This document shows, piece by piece, positions 56,999 to 64,000 of a stretch of DNA of 64,000 nucleotides (the first letter of the stretch is position 1; each line of letters starts with the position of its first letter). The notes beneath the pieces were generated by a model. It searched no databases and was not told where the DNA came from. It saw only the letters and a program-made list of their open reading frames with translations. Source of the stretch: Peribacillus deserti. GTDB taxonomy: Bacteria > Bacillota > Bacilli > Bacillales > DSM-1321. A program made the translations under genes and the position numbers. The stretch lies in contig NZ_JAFBFI010000007.1 of the NCBI RefSeq assembly GCF_016909175.1, forward strand, positions 124,001 to 188,000, read 5' to 3'.

Positions 56999-57296
56999 GG
57001 CTGTTTTCGTAAACTTTGTTGCTATCATCCAAGCAAATTGAGTTGTTGATTGCAGTGAAAGGATGCTCGCTTTCCGCGGGGCGGGCGGTGAGCATCCTCG
57101 TCGCTTAAGCGACTGTGGGGTCTCACCTATCCAGCTTCTCCCGCAGGACATTGAAGTACCATCCTCGAATTTTCACCGCACGAAGGAAATGCGTATGCAT
57201 TTTCGAGAATCTCGCACCTGCAGCGAAGATCAACTCTTTATCAACCAATTTGGAATCACAATACCAGTTAAAAGCAACAATCTTTTAGAAAATAGC
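56999..57296. mobile_element. MITE-like element, copy 3 (about 298 bp)
   Basis: The left end GGCTGTTTTCGTAAAC and the right end read inward GCTATTTTCTAAAAG are imperfect inverted repeats, different from those of copies 1 and 2. A perfect 9-bp duplication ATAAAAAAA lies at 56990-56998 and 57297-57305. The shared core is present with changed but still pairing stems: GGATGCTC/GAGCATCC, GGTGAG/CTCACC and GTCGC/GCGAC. No protein-coding potential. The right flank is the T-tract of the ndk terminator. Confidence 0.77.
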
Positions 57297-57298
57297 AT

Positions 57299-57331
57299 AA
57301 AAAAAGACCAGCTAAGCCAGTCTCTTTTAAT
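57299..57331 (-). terminator. Terminator of ndk
   Basis: On the minus strand AGAGACTGGC and GCTGGTCTTT pair around TTA, followed by seven T. The T-run coincides with the right duplication of element copy 3. Confidence 0.85.
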
Positions 57332-57333
57332 GA

Positions 57334-57780
57334 TTAATAGATCCATTCATTAATTAATTTAGAATAATCGACAAGTTCATTTTCTTTAAAGAATAGTGCA
57401 ATTTCGCGCTCTGCACTTACAGTTGAGTCTGAACCATGAATTACATTTTTGCCGACGGTTACACCAAAATCCCCGCGGATCGTTCCAGTTACAGCATCTC
57501 TTGGATTTGTAGCACCCATCATATGTCTCGCGGTAGCGATTACATTTTCACCCTGCCAAACCATCGCAAATACCGGACCGGAGGTGATGAAATCTACCAG
57601 CTCTCCAAAAAATGGGCGTTCTTTATGTTCACCATAGTGTTCTTCAGCAAGTTCAGTTGTAACCGCCATCAATTTAGCCCCAGCTAAATGAAAGCCCTTT
57701 CTTTCAAAGCGTGCTACAATCTCCCCGATTAAATTACGCTGTACCCCATCAGGCTTTACCATTAAAAATGTTTTCTCCAT
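57334..57780 (-). CDS. ndk: Nucleoside diphosphate kinase
   Basis: Balances NTP pools by phosphate transfer through a histidine. The 148-residue product starts [20 protein letters not shown] and contains [20 protein letters not shown], with the active-site His in that block near 117. Usual length. It lies between hepT and cheR in the B. subtilis order. Confidence 0.97.
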   Translation of the reverse strand: MEKTFLMVKPDGVQRNLIGEIVARFERKGFHLAGAKLMAVTTELAEEHYGEHKERPFFGELVDFITSGPVFAMVWQGENVIATARHMMGATNPRDAVTGTIRGDFGVTVGKNVIHGSDSTVSAEREIALFFKENELVDYSKLINEWIY

Positions 57781-57829
57781 GATCTTTTCCCCCAGTTCGT
57801 AGGATTATATGCCTTATTTAGGCAATCCA

Positions 57830-57860
57830 CGAAAATATTATCATTAATTTAATATTTTCG
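57830..57860. repeat. Perfect 11-bp inverted repeat between hepT and ndk
   Basis: CGAAAATATTA and its exact complement flank a nine-base AT loop. There is no T-run long enough for a clear terminator. It could be a weak terminator, an mRNA 3' stem, or an operator for ndk. Confidence 0.5.
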
Positions 57861-57877
57861 CAACTGTCCTAAAATAA

Positions 57878-58840
57878 TTAAAACTTTCTTTTTCCTATGA
57901 ACTTGGCTAAATCTATTAAAGATTTGCGGGTTTTACCAGCAGGTAATTCATGAAGAATCTGCAAAGCTTTTTCCAGATATAAATTACTTACCGCCATTGA
58001 TTGTTCAATAGCACCTGATTTTTTTATTAACTCAATGATTTCATCTAAATCGCTTTGAGAAATTTGTTCATTAACTTTGTTAATTATTTGCTGTAAGTCT
58101 GGATCTTTCATTGCAAATAATACGGGCAATGTTATATTTCCCTGCCTCAGGTCCCCGCCAGCAGGTTTGCCGAGAGCCTTTTCAGTCGAAGTAAAATCAA
58201 GAATGTCATCAATAATTTGGTAAGACATGCCCACGTAATAGCCGAATTTAAACAGTTTTTTGTGAATAACTTCCTCTACACCTGCTGCTACCGCTCCAAG
58301 CTGGCAGCTCACAGCGATTAAAAGGGCTGTCTTTCGTTTAATTCTTCTGAAATAATCCTTAATATTTTGATCAAATCTATACTTATCCTTGATTTGTTCA
58401 ATTTCACCGATACATACCTCTACAATGGCTTTTGCTAAAATTTTGTGTGCCAGCGGGTTATTGATTTCACCCATAATTTCAAGTGAACGGGCAAATATGT
58501 AGTCGCCTGTATACATGGCGACCTTATTATCCCATTTGGATTTAATGGTCGGCACTCCCCGCCGAAGATCTGAGTCGTCGATCACATCGTCATGAACTAA
58601 GGATGCCATATGTATTAATTCAAGAGCTGCTGCTGCATGCTTAATGACATGAATATTGTAATCACCAAACTTTGCAGCCAGTAAGACAAACACTGGGCGT
58701 ATTCTTTTTCCGCCAGCTTTTAATAAATGCAATGATGCTTCTCTTAAAACTGGAGAGTCTGCCTGAATAGTTGCTTCTAATTCTTTTTCAATTAATTGAA
58801 TATCTGAATTCAAGTACGAATACATCATTTTAAGTTTCAT
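57878..58840 (-). CDS. hepT: Heptaprenyl diphosphate synthase, catalytic component II
   Basis: Trans-prenyltransferase subunit making the C35 side chain of menaquinone-7. The 320-residue product has GGKRIRPVFVLL, the first aspartate-rich motif DDVIDD at 84-89 and the second YQIIDDILDF. It needs the small subunit HepS, encoded two genes upstream in the same operon with menG between them. Confidence 0.96.
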   Translation of the reverse strand: MKLKMMYSYLNSDIQLIEKELEATIQADSPVLREASLHLLKAGGKRIRPVFVLLAAKFGDYNIHVIKHAAAALELIHMASLVHDDVIDDSDLRRGVPTIKSKWDNKVAMYTGDYIFARSLEIMGEINNPLAHKILAKAIVEVCIGEIEQIKDKYRFDQNIKDYFRRIKRKTALLIAVSCQLGAVAAGVEEVIHKKLFKFGYYVGMSYQIIDDILDFTSTEKALGKPAGGDLRQGNITLPVLFAMKDPDLQQIINKVNEQISQSDLDEIIELIKKSGAIEQSMAVSNLYLEKALQILHELPAGKTRKSLIDLAKFIGKRKF

Positions 58841-58864
58841 TTATTTCACCCAGCTTTTATTTCC

Positions 58865-59578
58865 TTATTCTTTGTTCCCCTTATAGCCTATATGAGTAGC
58901 TGCCACACCGCCTGTATGCGGTTTGTAAGCAACACCTGTAAAACCCGCCTTCCGGAACATTTCTGCCAACTCTTTCATGCCCGGGAAGTCTCTGGCAGAT
59001 TCCTGCAGCCATGAATATTCTTCGTAACTTTTGGCAAATAGCTTGCCGAATAAGGGCATCATGTATTTGAAATAAAAAAAGTAAGCTTGTTTAAAAACGG
59101 GCATAGTCGGCTGTGAGGTTTCGAGGCATACAGCCATGCCGCCTGGTCTTAGCACCCTGTTCATTTCACTAAGAACTTTCAAATAATCCGGCACATTTCT
59201 AAGGCCAAAGCCTATTGTTACATAATCAAAACTGTTATCTTCAAAAGGAAGTTCCATCGCATTCCCATGGATCAGCTCAACCTGGTTAAGCTTAAGAGAC
59301 TGAACTTTTTCACGGCCAACCTTCAGCATGTTTTTACTGAAGTCCAAGCCAATTACCCGCCCTTTAGGTCCAGCAGCCCAGGCTAGAGCGATAGTCCAAT
59401 CCGCAGTGCCGCAGCAGAGGTCAAGAGCACTTGATCCAGGCTGAACATTCATTTGTTTCATCGTGGTATTCCGCCATTTTTTATGCTGCTGAAAGCTGAT
59501 GACAGAATTCATCTGGTCATAGTTCTTATAAATTTTTTCAAAAACGTGATGTACTCTTTGTTCCTTGGATTCTTGCAT
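58865..59578 (-). CDS. menG: Demethylmenaquinone methyltransferase
   Basis: SAM-dependent C-methylation of demethylmenaquinone, last step of menaquinone synthesis (UbiE/MenG family, 237 residues). Motifs: [16 protein letters not shown] (SAM loop), [12 protein letters not shown], and [15 protein letters not shown]. The start ATG 59578 ([17 protein letters not shown]) has GGAAGGG upstream. Gene order hepS-menG-hepT is the standard Bacillus arrangement. Confidence 0.96.
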   Translation of the reverse strand: MQESKEQRVHHVFEKIYKNYDQMNSVISFQQHKKWRNTTMKQMNVQPGSSALDLCCGTADWTIALAWAAGPKGRVIGLDFSKNMLKVGREKVQSLKLNQVELIHGNAMELPFEDNSFDYVTIGFGLRNVPDYLKVLSEMNRVLRPGGMAVCLETSQPTMPVFKQAYFFYFKYMMPLFGKLFAKSYEEYSWLQESARDFPGMKELAEMFRKAGFTGVAYKPHTGGVAATHIGYKGNKE

Positions 59579-59600
59579 GTCTACCCTTCCTCCGCTGCTG

Positions 59601-60365
59601 CTACAACTTTTTTGCCATATGGTCCAGTCTGGAAATAAACCTTGTCTTAACGTCATGCTTTACTGAAGACTTTTGTATAGATGTAAATATGGAAGCAATT
59701 TGACCGTCTATAAAACCAAGTGTATCAGTGGATGGCTCATGTGCATGTAAAAATTCATTGAATTGATTCAGCACTATTGTTTTGGATCCCTGGCTGTAAT
59801 GGCTTCTTTCTTCATGAAGCCTTTTTAATAAAAGTATATCTGAGAAAAGTTTTTTAAAAGAAGCCTGTCCTGCAGCATCTGCTGCCTTGCAGATTAATGC
59901 CGACTCAATGGCTTTTATACTTTCAAGCAGTTCATCGGCAGTTTCATAAGAAGCCTGGTACAGCTTAATTTTATTTTCGTTAACATCCTTAATTCCTGCT
60001 GCAAGACAGGTGATAAAGTTTACTTTTTCAAGCCCTGCTAGAATGCTGTAATATAGTCCGCTGAAATAATCACCTGCAAGGATTGTTAATTGCCTGCTCT
60101 TTAAAAAATCAGAAGTGTCTTCTCCCGGGACTGATAAAGTTACTTTTTCATGAGCATCAAGTGCCATTTGTACAAGCATAGCAGCTAAAATAGTCTGTTT
60201 TTTTTCTTTGTCAGTCATATTTGTTTGGTTGAACAGAACCATTAATAATTCAAGTTTCACTGTGTCTATTTCCGGCTTATCTATATATTCAAGCAGATAA
60301 GGATGATTAATAGCTTCTTCTATAATATTCATTAATTCTGATGTGTTATTTTCAAGGTTAAGCAT
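59601..60365 (-). CDS. hepS: Heptaprenyl diphosphate synthase, component I
   Basis: Small non-catalytic helical subunit of heptaprenyl diphosphate synthase, 254 residues. It lacks DDxxD motifs, as expected. [19 protein letters not shown] and [20 protein letters not shown] are the conserved segments. First gene of hepS-menG-hepT, 22 nt before menG; the product chain length sets menaquinone type for the bc complex encoded at 43937-45949. Confidence 0.94.
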   Translation of the reverse strand: MLNLENNTSELMNIIEEAINHPYLLEYIDKPEIDTVKLELLMVLFNQTNMTDKEKKQTILAAMLVQMALDAHEKVTLSVPGEDTSDFLKSRQLTILAGDYFSGLYYSILAGLEKVNFITCLAAGIKDVNENKIKLYQASYETADELLESIKAIESALICKAADAAGQASFKKLFSDILLLKRLHEERSHYSQGSKTIVLNQFNEFLHAHEPSTDTLGFIDGQIASIFTSIQKSSVKHDVKTRFISRLDHMAKKL

Positions 60366-60546
60366 TTCATCACCCTTATTGCCGTCTTTTTTCTTCTTCT
60401 GATCGTACCATTAATAAATGAAATTATTTATTATGTAAACTAATACCTTCAATCCCCTGGAAAACAAGCTTTATTATAACATAATATAGCATCAAAACTG
60501 CAAAATTGGCTCCTGAAAAACCTCTTAAATCACACTCATGCCAAAA

Positions 60547-60592
60547 TAAAAAATCTGACTCTTTTGAATGGTCGTACGGTGAGCCAGATTAT
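60547..60592 (-). terminator. Terminator of mtrB
   Basis: On the minus strand AATCTGGCTC and GAGTCAGATT pair with a G-T, over a loop of about 20 bases, followed by TTTTATTTT. Confidence 0.8.
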
Positions 60593-60635
60593 TAGTTTTT
60601 CTTCCGGAAAGCATTTATGTTTGAACTTGGGCAAA

Positions 60636-60875
60636 TTAGTCTTTAACCCGTTTATTTTCGCTGTGGATCTCTCCGTAAGGAGTAAAGATTTGGGCGTTCC
60701 CCCGAATTTTGATGGCAGATGTGTGCTCAGTAAACTGGGCCAGCAATACTTCGCCGGCATCCAATTTTTCTGAATGGTGAAACCGGGTATCCGTTCCCCT
60801 TGTTAAACCAATAACATTAACTCCATCTTCTGCAGCCTTGATCACTACAAATTCTGGATTTAATTGTTCCTTCAT
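60636..60875 (-). CDS. mtrB: TRAP, trp RNA-binding attenuation protein
   Basis: Undecameric tryptophan-activated RNA-binding protein that represses trp genes by binding GAG/UAG repeats. The 79-residue product contains [40 protein letters not shown] and [12 protein letters not shown], almost identical to B. subtilis TRAP, including the tryptophan-loop Thr residues and RNA-contact Lys/Arg. The start was set at ATG 60875 behind AGGTGAAG. It lies 20 nt after folE. Its usual target operon is not at the expected site in this window. Confidence 0.96.
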   Translation of the reverse strand: MKEQLNPEFVVIKAAEDGVNVIGLTRGTDTRFHHSEKLDAGEVLLAQFTEHTSAIKIRGNAQIFTPYGEIHSENKRVKD

Positions 60876-60895
60876 TGACTTCACCTGACCTGTCA

Positions 60896-61462
60896 TTAAT
60901 TTTTAATGAGTGAAAGCACTTCAGCGCGTGAACGGTCATCTTCTCTAAAAATACCCCGAACCGCACTGGTCACCGTTTTAGAGCCGGGCTTTTTTACCCC
61001 TCTCATTGTCATGCACATATGCTCTGCCTCTACTACTACCATTACTCCGTGAGGCTGGAGCTTTTCCATGATGGTATTTGCTACTGTTGATGTGATTCTC
61101 TCTTGAAGCTGCGGTCTTTTTGCAACTGCTTCAACAGCTCTGGCCAGTTTGCTTAAACCGGTCACCCTTCCGTTTCTGGGGATATAAGCCACGTGAGCAT
61201 GACCAAAAAATGGCACTAAATGATGTTCACACACAGAATAAAAAGGTATATCTTTTACGAGAACCAGTTCCTCGTGTTCTTCGCCGAAAATGGTTTCGAA
61301 ATAATCCCCTGGATTCTGGTTAATCCCTGTAAAAATTTCTTCATACATCCTGGCTACTCTTTTTGGTGTATCCATAAGACCTTCTCTTGAAGGATCTTCA
61401 CCTATTGCTTCTAAGATCATTCTTACAGCTTCTTCTATTTGAGCATGATTAACTGCCGACAT
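60896..61462 (-). CDS. folE: GTP cyclohydrolase I
   Basis: First step of tetrahydrofolate synthesis (also called mtrA). The 188-residue product shows [20 protein letters not shown] (zinc-binding Cys and His), [20 protein letters not shown] and [16 protein letters not shown]. The start ATG 61462 follows AGGAGG. Operon folE-mtrB as in B. subtilis. Confidence 0.97.
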   Translation of the reverse strand: MSAVNHAQIEEAVRMILEAIGEDPSREGLMDTPKRVARMYEEIFTGINQNPGDYFETIFGEEHEELVLVKDIPFYSVCEHHLVPFFGHAHVAYIPRNGRVTGLSKLARAVEAVAKRPQLQERITSTVANTIMEKLQPHGVMVVVEAEHMCMTMRGVKKPGSKTVTSAVRGIFREDDRSRAEVLSLIKN

Positions 61463-61553
61463 CTTTCTCCTCCTGTAAGCCCAAAGCGTATGTAATGCTT
61501 GCATGCTAAAAAAATATAATCCCATCTTATCATAAATATAAAATTAATAGCAA

Positions 61554-61578
61554 AAAGGATCACGGGGTTTCCGTGATC
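61554..61578 (-). terminator. Terminator of hbs
   Basis: On the minus strand GGATCACGG and CCGTGATCC form a nine-base stem around AAACC, followed by TTTTTG. Confidence 0.92.
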
Positions 61579-61620
61579 CTCTCTCGCTAAAGGGAGTATA
61601 GCCTCCCGGGCTGCTATGTA

Positions 61621-61893
61621 TTACTTTACAGCATCTTTAAGCGCTTTTCCTGGTTTGAATGCAGGAACTTTGCTTTCAGCGATTTCGATTTCTTCACCAG
61701 TTTGCGGGTTGCGCCCTTTACGAGCTGCACGTTCGCGCACTTCGAAGTTACCAAAACCGATTAATTGTACTTTATCGCCATTTTTCAAAGCGTCTAAAAT
61801 TGAATCAAAAACAGCATCAACTGCTCTTGTAGCATCTTTCTTAGATAGTTCGCTTGCTTCTGCAACCGCATTAATTAAGTCTGTCTTGTTCAT
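61621..61893 (-). CDS. hbs: DNA-binding protein HU
   Basis: Nucleoid-associated histone-like protein, 90 residues. [20 protein letters not shown] starts the helical dimer part; [20 protein letters not shown] is the HU/IHF signature with the beta-arm. The start ATG 61893 follows GGAGGTG; a longer frame begins at the GTG within that site. Monocistronic, with strong terminator, as expected for an abundant protein. Confidence 0.97.
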   Translation of the reverse strand: MNKTDLINAVAEASELSKKDATRAVDAVFDSILDALKNGDKVQLIGFGNFEVRERAARKGRNPQTGEEIEIAESKVPAFKPGKALKDAVK

Positions 61894-62212
61894 GCCATTC
61901 ACCTCCTCCCAAAGGAATTATTGCTTTTCAGGCAGTAATAAACTGTCTATTACCTGTTTAAACACATTCTAAACCGTATAAGCAAAAAAGCTTTACCTTA
62001 GAGGGCCAAAACCCTTCAAAGTGCCTAGAATTGCTGAAATGGCAACGTTTATAACGTTTTCTGTATGTAGATTATCATAATCACTTACCCTTAGCAAGCG
62101 AATTCCTTAATTAATGGGAATGTTTTCTTTTTTAGAAGCATATATTAATACTTTATTTGAAGTTTAAAGGAAATCCGCCATTTATTTCTCCCTCCCATAA
62201 GGATGTGCTAAA
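61894..62212. other. Leader and promoter region of hbs
   Basis: About 320 bases upstream of hbs on the minus strand, without a supportable gene. TAGAAT at about 61967-61972 in a TTTGC-TTATACGG context could be a -10 but lacks a clear -35. AACGTT occurs twice as AACGTTATAAACGTT near 62045-62059. A long 5' leader or several promoters are possible. Confidence 0.4.
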
Positions 62213-62243
62213 AAGCAAAAAACCTGCCAAATGATCGGCAGGG
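62213..62243 (-). terminator. Terminator of spoIVA
   Basis: On the minus strand CCTGCCGA and TTGGCAGG pair around the ATCA loop, followed by TTTTTTG, about 20 nt after the spoIVA stop. Confidence 0.88.
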
Positions 62244-62260
62244 CTAAAAGTATGAGGTAA

Positions 62261-63739
62261 TTATAGAATGATCGCGATAAGACCGCCAGAGCCTTCATTT
62301 ATGATTCTTTCTAATGTTTCTTTTAGCTTATATCTGGCATTCTCCGGCATTAACGAGAGTTTGGCCTGTATTCCTTCTCTAACAATCGAGCTGAGGCTTC
62401 TGCCAAAGATATCGGAATTCCAGATTGATAAGGGATTATCTTCAAAATCCTGCATCAAATATCTGACCAGTTCTTCACTTTGTTTTTCTGTGCCGATAAT
62501 CGGTGCAAATTCTGATTCCACATCGACCTTTATCATATGGATTGACGGAGCTACAGCTTTTAATCTGACTCCAAATCTTGATCCCTGACGGATTATTTCT
62601 GGTTCGTCAAGACTCATGTCTGCAAGGGATGGCGCTGCAATGCCGTATCCTGTCTGCTTCACCATTTTTAGGGCGTCTGAAATCTGATCATATTCTGCTT
62701 TCGCATGCGCGAAGTCCTGCATCAGCTCAAGAAGATGGTCTTTGCCCCTGATCTCCACTCCTACTATTTCTTTAAGGATTTCGTCATAAAGTTCATCAGG
62801 CGCAAATAAGTCAATTTCCGCTATACCCTGCCCCATCTCAATACCGGCTAATGATGCCCGGTCAATAAATTCAAAATCATTAAAATGGTGAACGACCCGG
62901 TCTACATCACGAAGTCGTTTAATATCTTTAACAGTGTCCCGGACCGCTTCCTGGTAGCTTTCCCTCAGCCAGTGGTTTTCACGGAGAACCATTACCCAGC
63001 TCGGCAGATTGACATTCACCTCAAGGACAGGAAACTCATATAATGCTTCACGGAGTACAGTCAAGACATCTGTTTCTCTCATACTCTCAACACTCATGCA
63101 AATTACAGGAATATCATACTTTTCCTGAAGCTGGATCCGCAGCCTGTCTGTTTCTGGATGGTGCGGCTGTACGGAGTTGATAATCATAATAAACGGCTTT
63201 CCTACTTCTTTTAATTCATTGACCACTCGTTCTTCGGCTTCTACATAATCTGCACGCGGTATTTCTCCGATTGTTCCATCGGTAGTCACCACGACTCCAA
63301 GTGTAGAATGGTCTTGAATCACTTTTCTAGTTCCAATTTCGGCTGCTTCATGAAAAGGAATCGGCTCTTCATACCATGGAGTGTGAATCATTCTAGGTCC
63401 ATTCTCATCTTCATAGCCTTTAGCACCTGGAACAGTATATCCGACGCAATCCACCAGCCGGATGTTAACTTCTAATCCTTCATCAACAAGGACAGTTGCT
63501 GCCTGGTTTGGCACAAATTTCGGCTCGGTCGTCATAATCGTTTTGCCAGCCGCACTTTGAGGCAATTCGTCCAGGGCCCGCGCTCTGTCTGATTCATTAT
63601 GAATATTAGGAAGCACAATCAATTCCATAAACTTTTTTATAAACGTTGATTTACCTGTCCTCACAGCACCTACAACGCCTAGATATATGTCTCCTCCTGT
63701 GCGTTCGGCAATATCCTTAAAAATATCAATCTTTTCCAA
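62261..63739 (-). CDS. spoIVA: Spore coat morphogenetic ATPase SpoIVA
   Basis: ATP-driven scaffold that polymerises on the forespore surface and anchors the coat. The 492-residue product, same length as in B. subtilis, has Walker A GAVRTGKS at 24-31, a TRAFAC-like domain (VRLVDCVGYTVPGAKGYEDE), and the C-terminal VREGIQAKLSLMPENARYKL needed for localisation. The start is TTG at 63739 behind GGGAGGGG. Expected under SigE in the mother cell. Confidence 0.97.
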   Translation of the reverse strand: MEKIDIFKDIAERTGGDIYLGVVGAVRTGKSTFIKKFMELIVLPNIHNESDRARALDELPQSAAGKTIMTTEPKFVPNQAATVLVDEGLEVNIRLVDCVGYTVPGAKGYEDENGPRMIHTPWYEEPIPFHEAAEIGTRKVIQDHSTLGVVVTTDGTIGEIPRADYVEAEERVVNELKEVGKPFIMIINSVQPHHPETDRLRIQLQEKYDIPVICMSVESMRETDVLTVLREALYEFPVLEVNVNLPSWVMVLRENHWLRESYQEAVRDTVKDIKRLRDVDRVVHHFNDFEFIDRASLAGIEMGQGIAEIDLFAPDELYDEILKEIVGVEIRGKDHLLELMQDFAHAKAEYDQISDALKMVKQTGYGIAAPSLADMSLDEPEIIRQGSRFGVRLKAVAPSIHMIKVDVESEFAPIIGTEKQSEELVRYLMQDFEDNPLSIWNSDIFGRSLSSIVREGIQAKLSLMPENARYKLKETLERIINEGSGGLIAIIL

Positions 63740-63804
63740 GAGATCCCCTCCCGATCTTATACATATATATATAGATTCATTTCAATTTGGAACTGGACAT
63801 TATA

Positions 63805-63835
63805 TGTTTATGATGTTGTCCATATAATTTATGAC
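63805..63835 (-). promoter_or_regulatory. Candidate SigE promoter of spoIVA
   Basis: On the minus strand GTCATAAA and, after a 15-base gap, CATAAACA resemble the SigE boxes (TCATATT-like and CATACAnT). It lies about 65 nt before the spoIVA start, where B. subtilis also has SigE promoters. Match is approximate. Confidence 0.45.
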
Positions 63836-63901
63836 AAGATTTTTTAACTCTTCCCTCCATTAATCATTTTCTATTTAAAAAAGACTTTTTTAGATGATTC
63901 A

Positions 63902-63947
63902 TAAAAAAAAACCCCTCTCCTACAATATATTTTGCAGATTAGGGGTT
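63902..63947 (-). terminator. Terminator of the gene beyond the right edge
   Basis: On the minus strand AACCCCT and AGGGGTT pair over a loop of about 24 bases and are followed by nine T. It stands upstream of spoIVA and ends whatever enters from the right. Confidence 0.75.
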
Positions 63948-63951
63948 ATTC

Positions 63952-64000
63952 TTAATTATTTATAAAAATTGGTTTTTTCGTTTTTGGATCGATGGAATAC
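63952..64000 (-). CDS. Possible C-terminus of an upstream gene (cut by window edge)
   Basis: On the minus strand one frame reads YSIDPKTKKPIFINN and stops 5 nt before the terminator stem, as a gene end would. Another frame also stops nearby. Too short to identify; in B. subtilis the yphE/yphF genes lie on this side of spoIVA. Confidence 0.35.
   Translation of the reverse strand, partial: YSIDPKTKKPIFINN

Overview
The window is a stretch of chromosome from a low-to-mid GC Gram-positive endospore former of the family Bacillaceae. Four things support this: gene order closely matching the Bacillus subtilis xpt-to-spoIVA region, spore genes (cotD, sspM, spoIVA, ypjB), a class B RNase P RNA, and bacillithiol genes (bshA, bshB1). 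Genus and species cannot be fixed from sequence alone. Most genes lie on the minus strand.

Layout, left to right. (1) 1-1040: xpt-pbuX purine salvage under a guanine riboswitch. (2) 1340-9850: an EamA transporter, the carboxypeptidase ypwA, the XPD-like helicase ypvA, the rRNA methyltransferase ypsC, rnpB, gpsB and ypsA. (3) 9900-19400: cotD, the mitomycin repair pair mrfB/mrfA, an alpha/beta hydrolase, an Hsp20, and small spore or unknown genes (yppG, yppE, yppD, sspM, yppC). (4) 19520-24900: recU-ponA facing ypoC-nth-dnaD. (5) 25200-31570: asnS, aspB, ypmB, ypmA, dinG. (6) 31770-39760: panBCD behind a possible pan-type leader RNA, then birA, cca, bshA, bshB1, mgsA, dapB, ypjD as a tightly packed operon. 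(7) 39900-48610: ypjC on the plus strand, yugP, ypjB, ypjA, the qcrABC cytochrome bc complex, ypiF, ypiB, ypiA. (8) 48640-55910: an unrecognised amidohydrolase-like gene and the aromatic supraoperon aroC(F)-aroB-aroH-hisC-tyrA-aroA(E). The trp genes that B. subtilis carries between aroH and hisC are absent here. (9) 56090-61900: cheR, ndk, hepT-menG-hepS (menaquinone), mtrB (TRAP), folE and hbs. (10) 62260-63740: spoIVA.

The genes form recognisable units: shikimate to chorismate to Tyr/Phe; pantothenate; lysine (dapB); bacillithiol; menaquinone synthesis feeding the bc complex; and DNA repair (nth, recU, mrfAB, ypvA, dinG).

The least explained signal is a family of small non-coding elements. 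Three copies (7906-8279, 12285-12463, 56999-57296) have imperfect terminal inverted repeats and perfect 9-bp AT-rich flanking duplications. All share a GC-rich core whose three stems change in a compensatory way between copies while the loop sequences stay fixed. One copy sits exactly on the mrfA stop codon and another in the T-tract of the ndk terminator. A different element separates a duplicated terminator hairpin at 14828-15029.

No tools were run. Starts were chosen by ribosome binding site, overlap with neighbours and remembered family lengths. Many therefore differ from the longest possible open frame.
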